Below are positions 18,175 to 26,200 of a stretch of 64,000 nt of DNA, piece by piece. The DNA lies in assembly GCF_019749295.1 (NCBI RefSeq), contig NZ_JACWFG010000011.1, positions 62,001 through 126,000 of the forward strand, given 5' to 3'. The notes beneath the pieces were generated by a model. The model did not search any database. It was given only the letters and a program-made list of their open reading frames with translations, and was not told where the DNA came from. Every line of letters begins with the position of its first letter. The stretch's first letter is position 1. This stretch comes from Neobacillus niacini (GTDB taxonomy: Bacteria; Bacillota; Bacilli; Bacillales; Cytobacillaceae). The position numbers and the translations under genes were made by a program.

Positions 18175-19152
18175 ATGGAAGGTGCTGTGAATCAAAATAA
18201 TCAATCATTGCCCATCTTGAGTGCAAGGCAGCAAAAAATTGTAAAAAGACAAAAAATCTTAGCGGGATTAAAAACAAATAAAATCTTATACCTTATGATT
18301 TTCCCAGGAGTACTTTATTTCCTTATATTTAAGTACTTACCGATGGCAGGTCTCATTATTGCTTTTCAAGACTATCAGCCATTCTTAGGGATCTTGGGAA
18401 GTCCATGGGTCGGACTCAAACATTTTATTCGTTTATTTACGGAACCTACCTTCTTTATGTTATTAAAGAATACATTAATTTTGTTTGCCTTAAATCTTGT
18501 TATCTTTTTTCCATTACCGATCATCGTGGCTCTCATGCTGAATGAAGTGAAGAACAGATATTTTAAAGCTGGTATTCAAACGCTGATATATATTCCTCAC
18601 TTTATGTCTTGGGTAATTATTGTTTCCATCTCTTTTATCTTTCTGAATGTGGATGGAGGTATTATTAATGAGTTTTTAGCATTAATAGGGATGGAGAAAA
18701 TCAGCTTCTTAACTGCACCTGATTGGACAAGGACCGTTTACATCGCACAAATCATTTGGAAAGAATTAGGCTGGTCAACGATCATTTACTTAGCAGCGAT
18801 TACTGCAGTGGATACTCAATTATATGAAGCTGCTGAAATGGATGGTGCTGGGCGGCTTCGAAAAACATGGCATGTTACTTTGCCCGCCATTCGTCCTATT
18901 ATTATTACGCTATTAATCTTGAAAATAGGAAGCACTCTTGATCTAGGTTTTGAGCATATGTATCTTTTACTTAATTCATTAAACCGTAGTGTTGCAGAAA
19001 TTTTCGACACCTATATTTACACAGCCGGTTTGAAGAATGGTCAGTTAAGTTTTAGTACTGCTGTGGGCTTATTTAAAGGTCTAGTTGGATTGGTATTAGT
19101 CATTCTTGCAAACAAATTAGCGAAGAAATTTGGAGAAGATGGCGTCTATTAG
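18175..19152 (+). CDS. Carbohydrate ABC transporter permease, LplB/YteP type
   Basis: This 325-residue permease has six membrane segments. A conserved N-terminal region (YLMIFPGVLYFLIFKYLPM) is followed by the EAA loop (DTQLYEAAEMDGAGRLRKTWHVTLP). It is the MalF-like partner of the permease at 16965-17849 and is followed by the DUF624 gene and the binding lipoprotein. GAGGAGGAAAG precedes the ATG. The neighbouring GH105, GH28 and CE8 genes point to unsaturated or methylated galacturonide or rhamnogalacturonide oligomers as cargo. Confidence 0.9.
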   Translation: MEGAVNQNNQSLPILSARQQKIVKRQKILAGLKTNKILYLMIFPGVLYFLIFKYLPMAGLIIAFQDYQPFLGILGSPWVGLKHFIRLFTEPTFFMLLKNTLILFALNLVIFFPLPIIVALMLNEVKNRYFKAGIQTLIYIPHFMSWVIIVSISFIFLNVDGGIINEFLALIGMEKISFLTAPDWTRTVYIAQIIWKELGWSTIIYLAAITAVDTQLYEAAEMDGAGRLRKTWHVTLPAIRPIIITLLILKIGSTLDLGFEHMYLLLNSLNRSVAEIFDTYIYTAGLKNGQLSFSTAVGLFKGLVGLVLVILANKLAKKFGEDGVY

Positions 19153-19173
19153 TGAAAAAAAGGAGGGGATATT

Positions 19174-19863
19174 TTGCTGAAATCAGTAGAAAGGTTAAAT
19201 CACATTTTATTGATCATCCTTAACTTGGTATACGTGAATTTTCTATGGATACTCTTTACGATTCTAGGATTAGGTATATTCGGTATTGGCCCCTCCACAT
19301 ATGCCTTGGTTAGTATTTGCAGGCAATGGGTTCGGAGCAACAATAGCCTGCCGGTTTTTAAAACCTTCTGGAAATATTACAAAGAGAGTTTCAAAGAATC
19401 TGTCATCATCAGTTGGATCTATCTCATAGGCGGTACTGTTTTAATCGTCGATTTAATGCATGTAGCCAATTGGTATGTCAGGGTCGCATTATTTTTGATC
19501 AGTTTTATCTATTTATTATCACTCGTTTATATCTTTCCGATTATGGCTCATTATAATTGGAAGGGAATTCTCTTTAAAATGAAGATGTCTCTACTATTCG
19601 GTTTTTCCTGCCTGCAATATTCACTAGTACTATTTTTGGTTACCGGTGTCATTTATTGGGCAGCAACTACTTTTTTTCCAGGGGTTTTAACCTTTCTAGG
19701 TATTAGTTTCTTATTCTATTTGATTACATGGACAGCAAATCAAGTGTTTACAAGAATGGAAACGATGGATGCCAAAGAAGAGATAGAAGATAAAAGTATT
19801 TACCACAATGCGAAGGAGAATTGGGATGAAAAAACAAAAGGTATCAAAATTAGCCGGTGTTAG
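19174..19863 (+). CDS. DUF624 membrane protein (YesV/YteU-like)
   Basis: This 229-residue protein has about five membrane segments and the DUF624 pattern: VYVNFLWILFTILGLGIFGI near the start, then NSLPVFKTFWKYYKESFKES. DUF624 proteins regularly accompany oligosaccharide ABC importers (B. subtilis yesV, yteU), but their function is unknown. It starts with TTG at 19174, 5 nt after AGGAGGGG. It overlaps the lipoprotein gene by 38 bp, indicating tight translational coupling within the importer operon. Confidence 0.85.
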   Translation: MLKSVERLNHILLIILNLVYVNFLWILFTILGLGIFGIGPSTYALVSICRQWVRSNNSLPVFKTFWKYYKESFKESVIISWIYLIGGTVLIVDLMHVANWYVRVALFLISFIYLLSLVYIFPIMAHYNWKGILFKMKMSLLFGFSCLQYSLVLFLVTGVIYWAATTFFPGVLTFLGISFLFYLITWTANQVFTRMETMDAKEEIEDKSIYHNAKENWDEKTKGIKISRC

Positions 19864-21337
19864 TTTAGCAAGTGCGCTTCTATTAGCAGGGTGCAACAGT
19901 ACAACATCTAACAACAACAATTCCTCAGAAGGAGAAGATAAAAATAGCAAAACAGAGATTTCGTGGTTAAACATTCTGCATACAGCCTCACCGCCGACCG
20001 ATACGGTGTTAGACCAAATAGAGAAAAACACAAATTCAGAAATTAAATTCTCTTGGATCCCAGATGCTTCAAAAGAGGAACGTCTGAATACAGCATTAGC
20101 TTCAGATTCTCTAGCAGATATTGTTACTTTAACCATTTTGGAAAATTCTTCTGTTCGTAATGCCTTGAAATCAGGAATGTTCTGGAATGTAGAAGATTAT
20201 TTAGATGAGTTTCCAAACTTAAAAGCGATTTCAAAAGAGATCCGCACTTCAGCGTCTATCGAGGGTAAGCTTTATGGCGTGCCGTTCCAAAAAGATTTAG
20301 CTCGAAATGGTGTTGTTCTTCGTAAAGATTGGTTAGATAAATTAGGTTTGGCTGTTCCTAAAACAACAGAAGAATTAATGGAAGTAGCGAAAGCGTTTAC
20401 AGAGAATGATCCTGATGGCAATGGTAAAAATGATACGACTGGATTTATGGATCGCAGCGATTTAATCTATGGTGCTTTCAAAACATTAAGTTCATATCAT
20501 GGTACACCAAATAATTGGCAGGTTGACAGTAAGGGCAACTTTACAGCTGAGTCTGAAACAGATGGCTACATTAAAACGATGGACTACATGAAAGAGTTAT
20601 ATGAGAATGGGTGGATTAACAAGGACTTTGCTGTAACAGCCAAAACAGATCAACAGCAAAACTTCGCTCAAGGTAAGGCTGGTATTTATGTGGGAGCCCT
20701 ATTTGATGCTAAAAACCTACAAACAATGGCCGCAGGTGTCCAAGATAATATGGAAATTGCCTTAGTCAATGATATGACTTCTAACTCAAACTCTGAACGA
20801 GCCATTTGGTCTGCAGGTAATGGTATTGGAGGATTGCTAGCATTCCCGCGTTCAGAAGTAAAGGATGAAGCAGAATTAAAACGTCTGTTAAAATTCGTTA
20901 ATGATTTACTAGATCCAGAAACCTATACGTTAATGACCTACGGAATTGAAGGTACACATTATAAGCTCAATGATGAAGGTGCCTATGAAATTATTAACCA
21001 GGATTTATGGCAGCAAGAAGTTCAGCCTTTTGCTTCTTCACGTCCGAAAGAAAACGGTTATGGTCTAAAAGATCCTAACCCAATTAAAGCATTAGCAGAT
21101 GATATGATTGCTGAAAACGCAAAATATGCGGTATTTAACCCTGCCGTTCCTTTAGAATCACCAACTTTCACTACACAAGGTTCGGAATTACAAAAGATTA
21201 TTACGGATGCTACTTATCAATACATTTTAGGTGATATCACACTTGAGGATTATAAGAAGGCAGTTAAAAATTGGAATGAACAAGGCGGCAAAACAATAAA
21301 AGAGGAATATAAAGCAGCACATAAAGAGGCAAAATAA
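19826..21337 (+). CDS. Sugar-binding lipoprotein of the pectin-oligomer ABC importer (family 1 SBP)
   Basis: This 503-residue protein has a lipoprotein signal: basic start, hydrophobic stretch and lipobox LLAGC, with Cys about 22 residues in. The mature part has the solute-binding fold of the LplA/YtcQ group (YGVPFQKDLARNGVVLRKDWL, then DPDGNGKNDTTGF). It captures oligosaccharide outside the membrane for the two permeases. The ATG at 19826 has AAGGAGA 6 nt upstream; frames starting earlier are inside the DUF624 gene. A long hairpin follows the stop codon. Confidence 0.92.
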   Translation: MKKQKVSKLAGVSLASALLLAGCNSTTSNNNNSSEGEDKNSKTEISWLNILHTASPPTDTVLDQIEKNTNSEIKFSWIPDASKEERLNTALASDSLADIVTLTILENSSVRNALKSGMFWNVEDYLDEFPNLKAISKEIRTSASIEGKLYGVPFQKDLARNGVVLRKDWLDKLGLAVPKTTEELMEVAKAFTENDPDGNGKNDTTGFMDRSDLIYGAFKTLSSYHGTPNNWQVDSKGNFTAESETDGYIKTMDYMKELYENGWINKDFAVTAKTDQQQNFAQGKAGIYVGALFDAKNLQTMAAGVQDNMEIALVNDMTSNSNSERAIWSAGNGIGGLLAFPRSEVKDEAELKRLLKFVNDLLDPETYTLMTYGIEGTHYKLNDEGAYEIINQDLWQQEVQPFASSRPKENGYGLKDPNPIKALADDMIAENAKYAVFNPAVPLESPTFTTQGSELQKIITDATYQYILGDITLEDYKKAVKNWNEQGGKTIKEEYKAAHKEAK

Positions 21338-21342
21338 TCACC

Positions 21343-21390
21343 AATGGAGGTCTTTTTATTGAATTTTGTTCAATAGAAAGTACCTCCATT
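21343..21390 (+). other. Long intercistronic hairpin after the binding-protein gene
   Basis: AATGGAGGT at 21343-21351 pairs with ACCTCCATT at 21382-21390. An inner ATTGAA/TTCAAT stem extends the structure. No T run follows, so a stabilising or processing hairpin that raises binding-protein mRNA is more likely than a terminator. Confidence 0.6.
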
Positions 21391-21460
21391 CTACATCCTG
21401 CCAGGTCAGAAATTTCACTACTACGAAAATAATAGTTATGAGAATAGGAGAATGATAGGT

Positions 21461-22576
21461 ATGAATTGGTCCGTAAAAACAGCAGATTCAATTATGGAAA
21501 GGCTTCCTCGTCTGTATGAGGACAAAGGATATAAAGGAAAATGGTCGTATGATTATGGAGTGGTATTTAAAGGGTTTGAGAGAGTCTGGAAGCAAACAGG
21601 CGATCCTAAATATTTTAACTATATTAAAGAGAATATGGATTATTTTATTCAAGAAGATGGCTCAATTAAAGGGTATCAACTAGATGAATATAATATCGAT
21701 CACATTAATAATGGAAAAATGTTATTTGTCCTTTACAAAGAAACCGGAAAGGAAAAGTATCGAAAGGCTGCTGAATTATTACGCAGTCAGCTCGAAACAC
21801 ACCCTAGAACATCTGAAGGGGCATTTTGGCATAAACAGATTTATCCTTATCAAATTTGGCTGGATGGTTTATACATGGGTTCACCTTTTTATGCAGAATA
21901 TCAAACAACCTTTGCTAACGGGGATGGTTTAGAGGATATCATTCGTCAGTTTAAACTTAGTTATCAGCATTTAATAGATGAAAAGACCGGGCTTTTATAT
22001 CACGCTTGGGATGAGAAAAAAGTGCAGCCATGGGCAAATAAAGAAACAGGTTTGTCAGAGAACTTCTGGGGACGTTCTATGGGCTGGTATTTATTGGCTT
22101 TAGTAGATACATTAGAAATCCTTCCTAAAGATACACCTGATCGTGACTTTCTTGTACAGATACTAGAGAAAACATTAAAAGCACTCGTAAACTACCAGGA
22201 TGAAGCAAGTGGTGTCTGGTATCAAGTAACAGATAAGGGAAATGAAAAAGGGAATTACTTAGAAGCTTCATGCAGCAGCATGTTTGTATGTGCAATAGCG
22301 AGAGGAATTCGCCTGGGAGTTTTAGATCAACAAGTATGGGAAGCACAGTTAAAGAAATCACATCAAGGATTATTAAATGAATTTGTTTTACTAACAAAAG
22401 AGGGCTTGGTGAATTTAAATAAGAATTGCCAGGTTGCTGGACTTGGCGGCGATGATCAAAGGGATGGCAGCTACACGTATTACATTAGTGAACCGATAAT
22501 TTGTAATGACCAAAAAGGGGTTGGCGCGTTTCTACAGGCTTTAGCTGAATTTGAAGAAGTCATGAACGAGGAGTAA
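21461..22576 (+). CDS. GH105 unsaturated rhamnogalacturonyl hydrolase (YesR/YteR-like)
   Basis: This 371-residue alpha/alpha-barrel enzyme of the YteR/YesR family has the catalytic Asp in QIWLDGLYMG at residue 135. The surrounding blocks GAFWHKQIYPYQ and SMGWYLLALVD are also conserved. It cleaves the 4,5-unsaturated galacturonic acid from the non-reducing end of lyase products in the cytoplasm. AGGAG at 21446-21450 fits the ATG at 21461; the in-frame ATG at 21452 is too close to the RBS. It is followed by the GH28 gene after only 4 bp. Confidence 0.93.
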   Translation: MNWSVKTADSIMERLPRLYEDKGYKGKWSYDYGVVFKGFERVWKQTGDPKYFNYIKENMDYFIQEDGSIKGYQLDEYNIDHINNGKMLFVLYKETGKEKYRKAAELLRSQLETHPRTSEGAFWHKQIYPYQIWLDGLYMGSPFYAEYQTTFANGDGLEDIIRQFKLSYQHLIDEKTGLLYHAWDEKKVQPWANKETGLSENFWGRSMGWYLLALVDTLEILPKDTPDRDFLVQILEKTLKALVNYQDEASGVWYQVTDKGNEKGNYLEASCSSMFVCAIARGIRLGVLDQQVWEAQLKKSHQGLLNEFVLLTKEGLVNLNKNCQVAGLGGDDQRDGSYTYYISEPIICNDQKGVGAFLQALAEFEEVMNEE

Positions 22577-22580
22577 AGAT

Positions 22581-23915
22581 ATGACCACTTACTATATTAC
22601 CGATTTTGGTGCATTGGCCGATGGTAGTTTATGTACCCAATATATACAGAAGGCGATTGATGAAGCCTATAAAAACGGTGGCGGACAAATCGTGGTTCCG
22701 TCGGGTGTATTTTTATCAGGTGCTTTATTTTTAAAAGATAATATTGAATTCCATTTGTCTGCGGGAGCTACATTGAAATTTTCGGATGAACAAGAGGACT
22801 ATCCAGTGGTGGTTTCTCGTTGGGAGGGTGTTGTTCGAGAGGTATATGCGTCTTGTTTATATGCAGAAGATGCAAAAAACATTTCTATTACGGGTTTTGG
22901 CACAATTGATGGCAATGGGGAGAAGTGGTGGCATATTTTCCGAAATGAGCGAGAAAAGCTGGCATATCCACGGCCAAAATTGATTAGCTTTGATGGATGT
23001 GAACACATCTCAATCCGAGATGTATCCTTAATTAACTCACCTAGCTGGACCGTAAATCCAATCCGTTGTAACAATGTAACGATTGATAATCTTACTATTA
23101 TTAATCCATCAGACTCACCAAATACAGATGGAATTGATCCAGAATCTTGTAGAAACGTAAGAATCTCAAACTGCCACATTGATGTAGGAGATGACTGTAT
23201 TGCGATTAAAGCTGGTACGGAAGATACTGCGGATAGGGTATCTTGTGAGAACATTACCATTACCAACTGTACGATGGTTCATGGACATGGGGCAGTAGTA
23301 TTAGGCAGTGAAATGAGCGGGGACATCCGAAATGTAACGATTAGTAACTGCACCTTCCAGGACACGGATAGGGGAATTCGTTTTAAATCACGGCGTGGAC
23401 GCGGCGGGGTAGTTGAGGATATTCGTATCGACAATATTGTCATGGATCGGGTCATGTGTCCATTTATTTTGAACCTGTACTACTTCTGCGGACCTAAAGG
23501 AAAAGATAAATATGTCTGGGATAAAAATCCATACCCTATAACAAAAGAAACACCATCCTTTAGAAGAATACATTTCTCTAATATTTCAGCTCGAAATGTC
23601 CATGCATCAGCTGGGTTTATTTATGGCTTAGCGGAGCAATACGTGTCCGAAATTACATTTAACAACATTGATATTTCTATGGCAGAAGATGCAATTCCCG
23701 GGAAACCAGCGATGATGGCAGGAATAGAGGATATGAATAATCGAGGTTTTTATGTGGGTTTTGCGAAAGACATCCTGTTTAATTCAGTCACGATTGAGAA
23801 TCACGAAGGTCCAGCTTTCCATGTGGAATATAGTGAGGATGTAGAGATTACCCGCTGTAAGTCTAAAAACACAAAAGTGCAAGAAGAACTTCTTAAGGAA
23901 GTAGGGGTAGTGTGA
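22581..23915 (+). CDS. GH28 polygalacturonase-family enzyme (likely exo-acting, cytoplasmic)
   Basis: This 444-residue right-handed beta-helix protein carries the four GH28 motifs. They are NTDG at 181-184, GDD at 203-205, GHG with the conserved His at 236, and an R-x-K motif at 267-269 in which the middle residue is Phe (RFK) rather than the usual Ile. The N-terminus (TDFGALADG) is typical and has no signal peptide. It therefore probably trims imported oligogalacturonides or RG-I oligomers, like other intracellular exo-polygalacturonases. It lies in the operon GH105-GH28-esterase-CE8. Confidence 0.92.
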   Translation: MTTYYITDFGALADGSLCTQYIQKAIDEAYKNGGGQIVVPSGVFLSGALFLKDNIEFHLSAGATLKFSDEQEDYPVVVSRWEGVVREVYASCLYAEDAKNISITGFGTIDGNGEKWWHIFRNEREKLAYPRPKLISFDGCEHISIRDVSLINSPSWTVNPIRCNNVTIDNLTIINPSDSPNTDGIDPESCRNVRISNCHIDVGDDCIAIKAGTEDTADRVSCENITITNCTMVHGHGAVVLGSEMSGDIRNVTISNCTFQDTDRGIRFKSRRGRGGVVEDIRIDNIVMDRVMCPFILNLYYFCGPKGKDKYVWDKNPYPITKETPSFRRIHFSNISARNVHASAGFIYGLAEQYVSEITFNNIDISMAEDAIPGKPAMMAGIEDMNNRGFYVGFAKDILFNSVTIENHEGPAFHVEYSEDVEITRCKSKNTKVQEELLKEVGVV

Positions 23916-24811
23916 TTGAGAAAAGGCGTAAACATCTCATCGATTTGTTAGGAGAACGTTCAAAATCAGAAGAGATATCTGCACAATTAATAAATGTAGA
24001 AACAAGGCAGGGGTTTGTATTAGAAAGTTTAATGCTGCAGTTAAATGATATCGAAACCGTCCCTGCCTATTTCGCAAAACCAATAAATGCTGTTGAACCT
24101 TTGCCAACGGTTATTTTTAATCATTCTCATGGCGGCAACTTTGACCAAGGGAAGGAAGAACTCTTAACCAGTTCCTCCTATTTACAAACCCCATCCTTCG
24201 TTGAATCGATAGTCGAACTTGGGTTTGCTGTTTGTTGTATTGATATGTGGGGCTTTAACCAACGAAAAGGCAAACAAGAAAGTGAGTTGGTAAAAGAAAT
24301 GCTGTTAGATGGTCAAACGCTGTGGGGGATGCGGATATTCGATAACATGTCCTTGATAGATTATCTAGAAACCCGATCAGATGTAGATTCTTCCAGATTA
24401 TCAGCAATCGGGATGAGTATGGGTGGTTTAATGAGTTGGTGGTTAGCTGCCCTAGATGAGCGTATAAAGGTGACAGTGGACATCGCAGCCCAAGTGGATA
24501 TTGAGACATTAAAACAGAAACGCGGCTTAGATCATCATGGTTTCTATTATTATGTCCCTGGGTTTTTAAAACATTTTTCAACATTTGCCGTTCAAGAAAT
24601 GATTGCCCCTAGACCACGCCTCAGCATGATCGGTAAGGATGATCGAATGTGCCCGATTGAAGGAGCACAGTTTTTAAATGAACAATTGAAAAGGACCTAT
24701 GAAGAACAGTGTGTTCCGGAGAATTGGGAAGGATGCATACTTACAGGCGGACACCAGGAAACAAAGGAAATGAGATCACTATGGATAACTTTCTTAAAAA
24801 ACCATCTATAA
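23912..24811 (+). CDS. Alpha/beta-hydrolase, acetyl-esterase-like
   Basis: This 299-residue protein has a complete alpha/beta-hydrolase triad: nucleophile Ser in GMSMGG, Asp in GKDDRMCP and His in TGGHQE. An oxyanion-type motif NHSHGG is near residue 70. The closest general type is the dienelactone-hydrolase / acetyl xylan esterase group seen in carbohydrate clusters. No signal peptide is present. It overlaps the GH28 stop by 4 bp and the CE8 start by 31 bp, so it is translationally coupled to both. Removal of acetyl or methyl groups from pectic oligomers is inferred from context only. Confidence 0.75.
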   Translation: MIEKRRKHLIDLLGERSKSEEISAQLINVETRQGFVLESLMLQLNDIETVPAYFAKPINAVEPLPTVIFNHSHGGNFDQGKEELLTSSSYLQTPSFVESIVELGFAVCCIDMWGFNQRKGKQESELVKEMLLDGQTLWGMRIFDNMSLIDYLETRSDVDSSRLSAIGMSMGGLMSWWLAALDERIKVTVDIAAQVDIETLKQKRGLDHHGFYYYVPGFLKHFSTFAVQEMIAPRPRLSMIGKDDRMCPIEGAQFLNEQLKRTYEEQCVPENWEGCILTGGHQETKEMRSLWITFLKNHL

Positions 24812-25695
24812 ATTTTGTTAAGAGTATAGTTGTTGGAGAAAATGAAATTTGCGATTTTCCTACTATTCAAGAGGCTCTAGATAGTTGTCGTGAAGAAAAT
24901 GGACCAGTAAAGATTACAATCTTAAGTGGAGAGTACTATGAAAATATTACCTTATATCAATCTAACATTACCATGATAGGAATAGGCTCTGTTAAGTTGA
25001 TAGGAAATCGATATGCTTTACAAAAAGATGAACATCTACGAGAAATAGGTACCTTTCAAACGGCAACCCTATTTATTAATGGTGAAAATATAAGTATAGA
25101 AAATCTTGAGATTATTAATAATGCAGGACCAGGAGAAAAGGCAGGTCAGGCGGTCGCCTTATATAGTGAAGGAAACAACGTAGCATTTAAAAACTGTTCC
25201 TTCAAAGGGTATCAAGACACCGTTTGTCTAGGTCCGCTGCCAGAATTGCAAAAAAACGGCCTCCCTTTTTCTACTCCTGAAATAAGGAACATCTTTCAAG
25301 AGAATAAAAGCCATTTTATGAGCTGCTATATAGAAGGAAATATTGATTTTATTTTTGGTGGTGGAGAAGCACTATTCCAAGGCTGTGAAATTAAGTCCTT
25401 GAAAAGACCGCTCAACAAAGAAGGGTACATTACTGCTGCTTCCACACCCAAAGATAAAAAAGGTTTTTATTTCTATCAGTGCTGGTTAACGGCAGAGGCA
25501 GATGTTAGCAATGTCTTCCTAGGAAGGCCATGGCGCAGCTATGCAAAAACCACATTTGAAAGCTGTTTGGCAGGTTCACATATACATCAAAATAGATGGG
25601 ATGATTGGGGAAACAAAGCAAATAGAAAAACCGTAACTTATAAAGAAATTAACAATACCTATACCTGTCAAAGTGATATAAACACATTAGATTGA
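24781..25695 (+). CDS. Pectin methylesterase (CE8)
   Basis: This 304-residue protein has the CE8 signature blocks in order: GYQDT at 143-147, IDFIFGG with the catalytic Asp at 189, and LGRPW at 247-251 (catalytic Arg and Trp). It hydrolyses methyl esters of galacturonate residues. Unlike most pectinesterases it has no signal peptide, so it presumably de-esterifies imported oligomers. The start at 24781 was chosen because homology begins there; the longer frame upstream is read inside the preceding esterase gene. The two genes overlap by 31 bp. Confidence 0.93.
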   Translation: MDNFLKKPSINFVKSIVVGENEICDFPTIQEALDSCREENGPVKITILSGEYYENITLYQSNITMIGIGSVKLIGNRYALQKDEHLREIGTFQTATLFINGENISIENLEIINNAGPGEKAGQAVALYSEGNNVAFKNCSFKGYQDTVCLGPLPELQKNGLPFSTPEIRNIFQENKSHFMSCYIEGNIDFIFGGGEALFQGCEIKSLKRPLNKEGYITAASTPKDKKGFYFYQCWLTAEADVSNVFLGRPWRSYAKTTFESCLAGSHIHQNRWDDWGNKANRKTVTYKEINNTYTCQSDINTLD

Positions 25696-25738
25696 ATCGA
25701 TTTTATACAAATAGATGAATAGGAAAGGAACATGAAGA

Positions 25739-26200
25739 ATGAAGAGGAAATGGGAAGTGATGATTGGTATAGCAGGTGTCATACTTTGTGTTATTTTCCT
25801 AGGCGGGTTTTCATTGACGATAACTTCCATGGAGGAAAATACTTACGAGACAACCGTTTTTCCTATCCTGCAGGAGGGTGTTTCGGAGGAATACATTTCA
25901 GAGAGCTTTGAAGCAGTGAAAGCGTTAGCTATATGGTTTGGAGTTACCCTGCTAATTGTATTTATTCTAGTTGCTCTCGCAGCTTTATCAATTTGGCAAA
26001 ATAAATATCCTAAAAGGGGAGCAGTGTTCTTTATATTTGCCGGCTTAGCAGCTTTAATGGGTACCCAATTTATTGCCTTTCCCTTAGCTTTTCTTTTCTT
26101 TATAGCCGCAGCCTTGTGCCTATTTAGAAAAATAAACGAAAAAGAAGGTGCGGGACATGTATCGAACAAAAATAGTCAACCCGATTTTGCCAGGCTTTAA
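25739..26200 (+). CDS. Small DUF4064-like membrane protein
   Basis: This 153-residue protein has three or four hydrophobic segments: one near residues 8-30, one near 63-90 and two closely spaced near 98-130. A short extracytoplasmic loop separates the first two. The layout and N-terminus (MKRKWE..IGIAG) resemble DUF4064 proteins of unknown function. AAGGAA lies 8 nt before the ATG. The last 44 bp overlap the start of the GH43 gene, so it is embedded in the pectin operon. Nothing in the sequence shows a carbohydrate role. Confidence 0.7.
   Translation: MKRKWEVMIGIAGVILCVIFLGGFSLTITSMEENTYETTVFPILQEGVSEEYISESFEAVKALAIWFGVTLLIVFILVALAALSIWQNKYPKRGAVFFIFAGLAALMGTQFIAFPLAFLFFIAAALCLFRKINEKEGAGHVSNKNSQPDFARL

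Noticed and set aside
19711-20136. 141-codon minus-strand frame across the DUF624/lipoprotein junction
   Set aside because: It lies opposite two well-supported overlapping genes and shows no domain or RBS.
22799-23266. 155-codon minus-strand frame inside the GH28 gene
   Set aside because: It lies wholly opposite a gene with clear catalytic motifs; no RBS and no recognisable protein features.
24709-24780. 24-codon upstream extension of the pectin methylesterase
   Set aside because: It is read inside the esterase gene in another frame and does not resemble a signal peptide.
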